A DNA stretch of 64,000 bases from Sedimentibacter sp. (GTDB lineage Bacteria; Bacillota; Clostridia; Tissierellales; Sedimentibacteraceae), in the NCBI GenBank assembly GCA_018436705.1, contig JAHDLA010000011.1, forward strand, positions 186,001 to 250,000. Reading direction: 5' to 3'. The notes beneath the pieces are model-generated. The model was not told where the DNA came from. It ran no database searches and saw nothing but the letters and a program-made list of their open reading frames with translations. Positions 63,265 to 64,000 of the stretch are shown here, in pieces. The position numbers and the translations under genes are program-made. Every line of letters starts with the position of its first letter. Position 1 is the first letter of the stretch.

Positions 63265-64000
63265 TTACGGCTTGCATCTTCCGCAAGGATCATATCCTGC
63301 ACTTATGGCTTCTTCCCTGCTATTAAAAAGCACCTTGTTATTTTCGTTCATATCTTCTACTGAGCTGCAGCTTGGACTGTGAAATTTATGAGAGTTACTG
63401 TTACCTATATAACTTGCATTTTCATTTGCTGTTGGCGTTGTATTTATCGGCTCTTCTTTTGCTGGCTCCGGTATATTAGTAGTGGCCGCTTTATCAATCG
63501 TAATATTAGAGCCGTCCGACTTTGCCACAATAGAGCCTTGCTCATCCGTCCTGTATATCTTCGCACCTGCAGCAATAAGTCTGTTCAAAGCCTTGTCGTG
63601 TGGATGACCGTATGTATTGCCCTCACCAACGCTGATAATTGCATATTCCGGAGTTACTTCATCTAGAAAGACTTGAGACGTACTAGTCTCTCCCCCATGA
63701 TGGCCTACCTTCAGTAAATCTACATCCAAGTCGTATCCGGCACGAACCATTTCTAGCTCTGACACACTTTCCGCATCCCCGGTGAACATAAATGACGTAT
63801 CGCCATAAACCAACTTAGCTACAAGAGAAAATTCATTCATTTCTGAATACCACATTGAGCTAGGCGCCAATACCTCAAAATCTATATTATCTGTGTCAAT
63901 TACGCTCGTTCCGGCTTTGGCTTTAATCAGTTCCGCATTTTCTTCCTCAATAGATTCCATTGTGTCCCTGTATATCTTCGTATCTGCCGTTGTACCAGGT
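63265..64000 (-). CDS. ComEC-like metallo-beta-lactamase protein, C-terminal part
   Basis: The reading frame is open from the right edge and ends at 63265. It includes the second half of a ComEC/Rec2-type MBL fold (SSMWYSEMNEFSLVAKLVYG, TSFMFTGDAE, LLKVGHHGGETSTS, YGHPHDKALNRLIAAGAKIY) as found in secreted DNA-processing or competence-type hydrolases. The first metal-binding HxHxDH motif would be in the missing 5' part. A Pro/Thr-rich linker leads to a C-terminal Ada-like zinc domain (YIGNSNSHKFHSPSC and GYDPCGRCKP), which often follows nuclease or MBL domains in secreted Gram-positive proteins. Confidence 0.85.
   Translation of the reverse strand, partial: PGTTADTKIYRDTMESIEEENAELIKAKAGTSVIDTDNIDFEVLAPSSMWYSEMNEFSLVAKLVYGDTSFMFTGDAESVSELEMVRAGYDLDVDLLKVGHHGGETSTSQVFLDEVTPEYAIISVGEGNTYGHPHDKALNRLIAAGAKIYRTDEQGSIVAKSDGSNITIDKAATTNIPEPAKEEPINTTPTANENASYIGNSNSHKFHSPSCSSVEDMNENNKVLFNSREEAISAGYDPCGRCKP

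Noticed and set aside
1..64000. CRISPR arrays, tRNA/rRNA genes, transposases or phage genes
   Set aside because: No regularly spaced repeats, cloverleaf-like sequences or such protein families were found on either strand.

Overview
The window is AT-rich, gene-dense DNA from a motile, anaerobic, low-GC Gram-positive bacterium. The evidence for Clostridia is the FliY-type C-ring, the CheC/CheD adaptation system, FliW-CsrA, an SLH-domain surface protein, TTG/GTG starts behind strong AGGAGG sites, and a selenium-dependent purine catabolic cluster. A Sedimentibacter-like purine fermenter is plausible, but the genus is a guess.

Region 1 (1-4301, minus): the 5' end of fliD lies downstream of a cheA-cheR-cheB unit. 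A sigma-28 type promoter (GCCGATAT -10) faces cheA. A second, divergent GCCGATAT element drives Region 2 (4498-10929, plus), a six-gene accessory operon. Its genes encode a FliK-like protein, a free FlhB C-domain, an FtsA-like actin-fold ATPase with beta-grasp-like repeats, a PilZ c-di-GMP receptor, a secreted SLH protein and a ComFB protein. It ends at a convergent 14-bp hairpin (10952-10989).

Region 3 (35489 down to 10995, minus): one 24-kb flagellar/chemotaxis operon of 30 genes in the order flgBC-fliEFGHIJK-flgD-(TIGR02530-like gene)-flgE-flbD-motAB-fliMY-cheY-fliOPQR-flhBA-fliA-(two rod genes)-fapA-cheC-cheD. Its leader has a sigma-A promoter, a class I c-di-GMP riboswitch and a terminator with an overlapping antiterminator stem. 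The operon therefore looks controlled by premature termination in response to c-di-GMP. flhF and flhG are not at their usual place between flhA and fliA, and no flagellin gene is in the window.

Region 4 (35749-44498, minus): a late-flagellar operon flgM-flgN-flgK-flgL-(DUF6470)-fliW-csrA and a cheW-mcp-cheW unit, each behind a sigma-28 type promoter. Upstream is a ParA ATPase gene followed by a second ComFB gene. The ParA promoter overlaps a perfect inverted repeat.

Region 5 (44646-60567, minus): a purine/uric acid catabolic operon in the order ygeX-ygeW-ygeY-ygfK-carbamate kinase-ssnA-NCS2 permease-hydantoinase-selenium-dependent xanthine dehydrogenase-yqeC-mocA-yqeB. It starts at an exact-consensus sigma-54 promoter (60608-60623) with three TTATCA-N3-TGATAA palindromes 150-330 bp upstream, and ends at a 13-bp hairpin terminator. 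YgfK is about half the length of E. coli YgfK and appears to lack the flavin/NAD(P) domain. Region 6 (61091-62815) encodes the sigma-54 enhancer-binding activator that probably reads those palindromes.

The right edge holds a 440-bp stretch without a complete gene, with a terminator and a possible groEL 3' scar. After it comes the C-terminal part of a ComEC-like metallo-beta-lactamase protein that runs off the window. No tRNA, rRNA, CRISPR array, transposase or prophage gene was seen.
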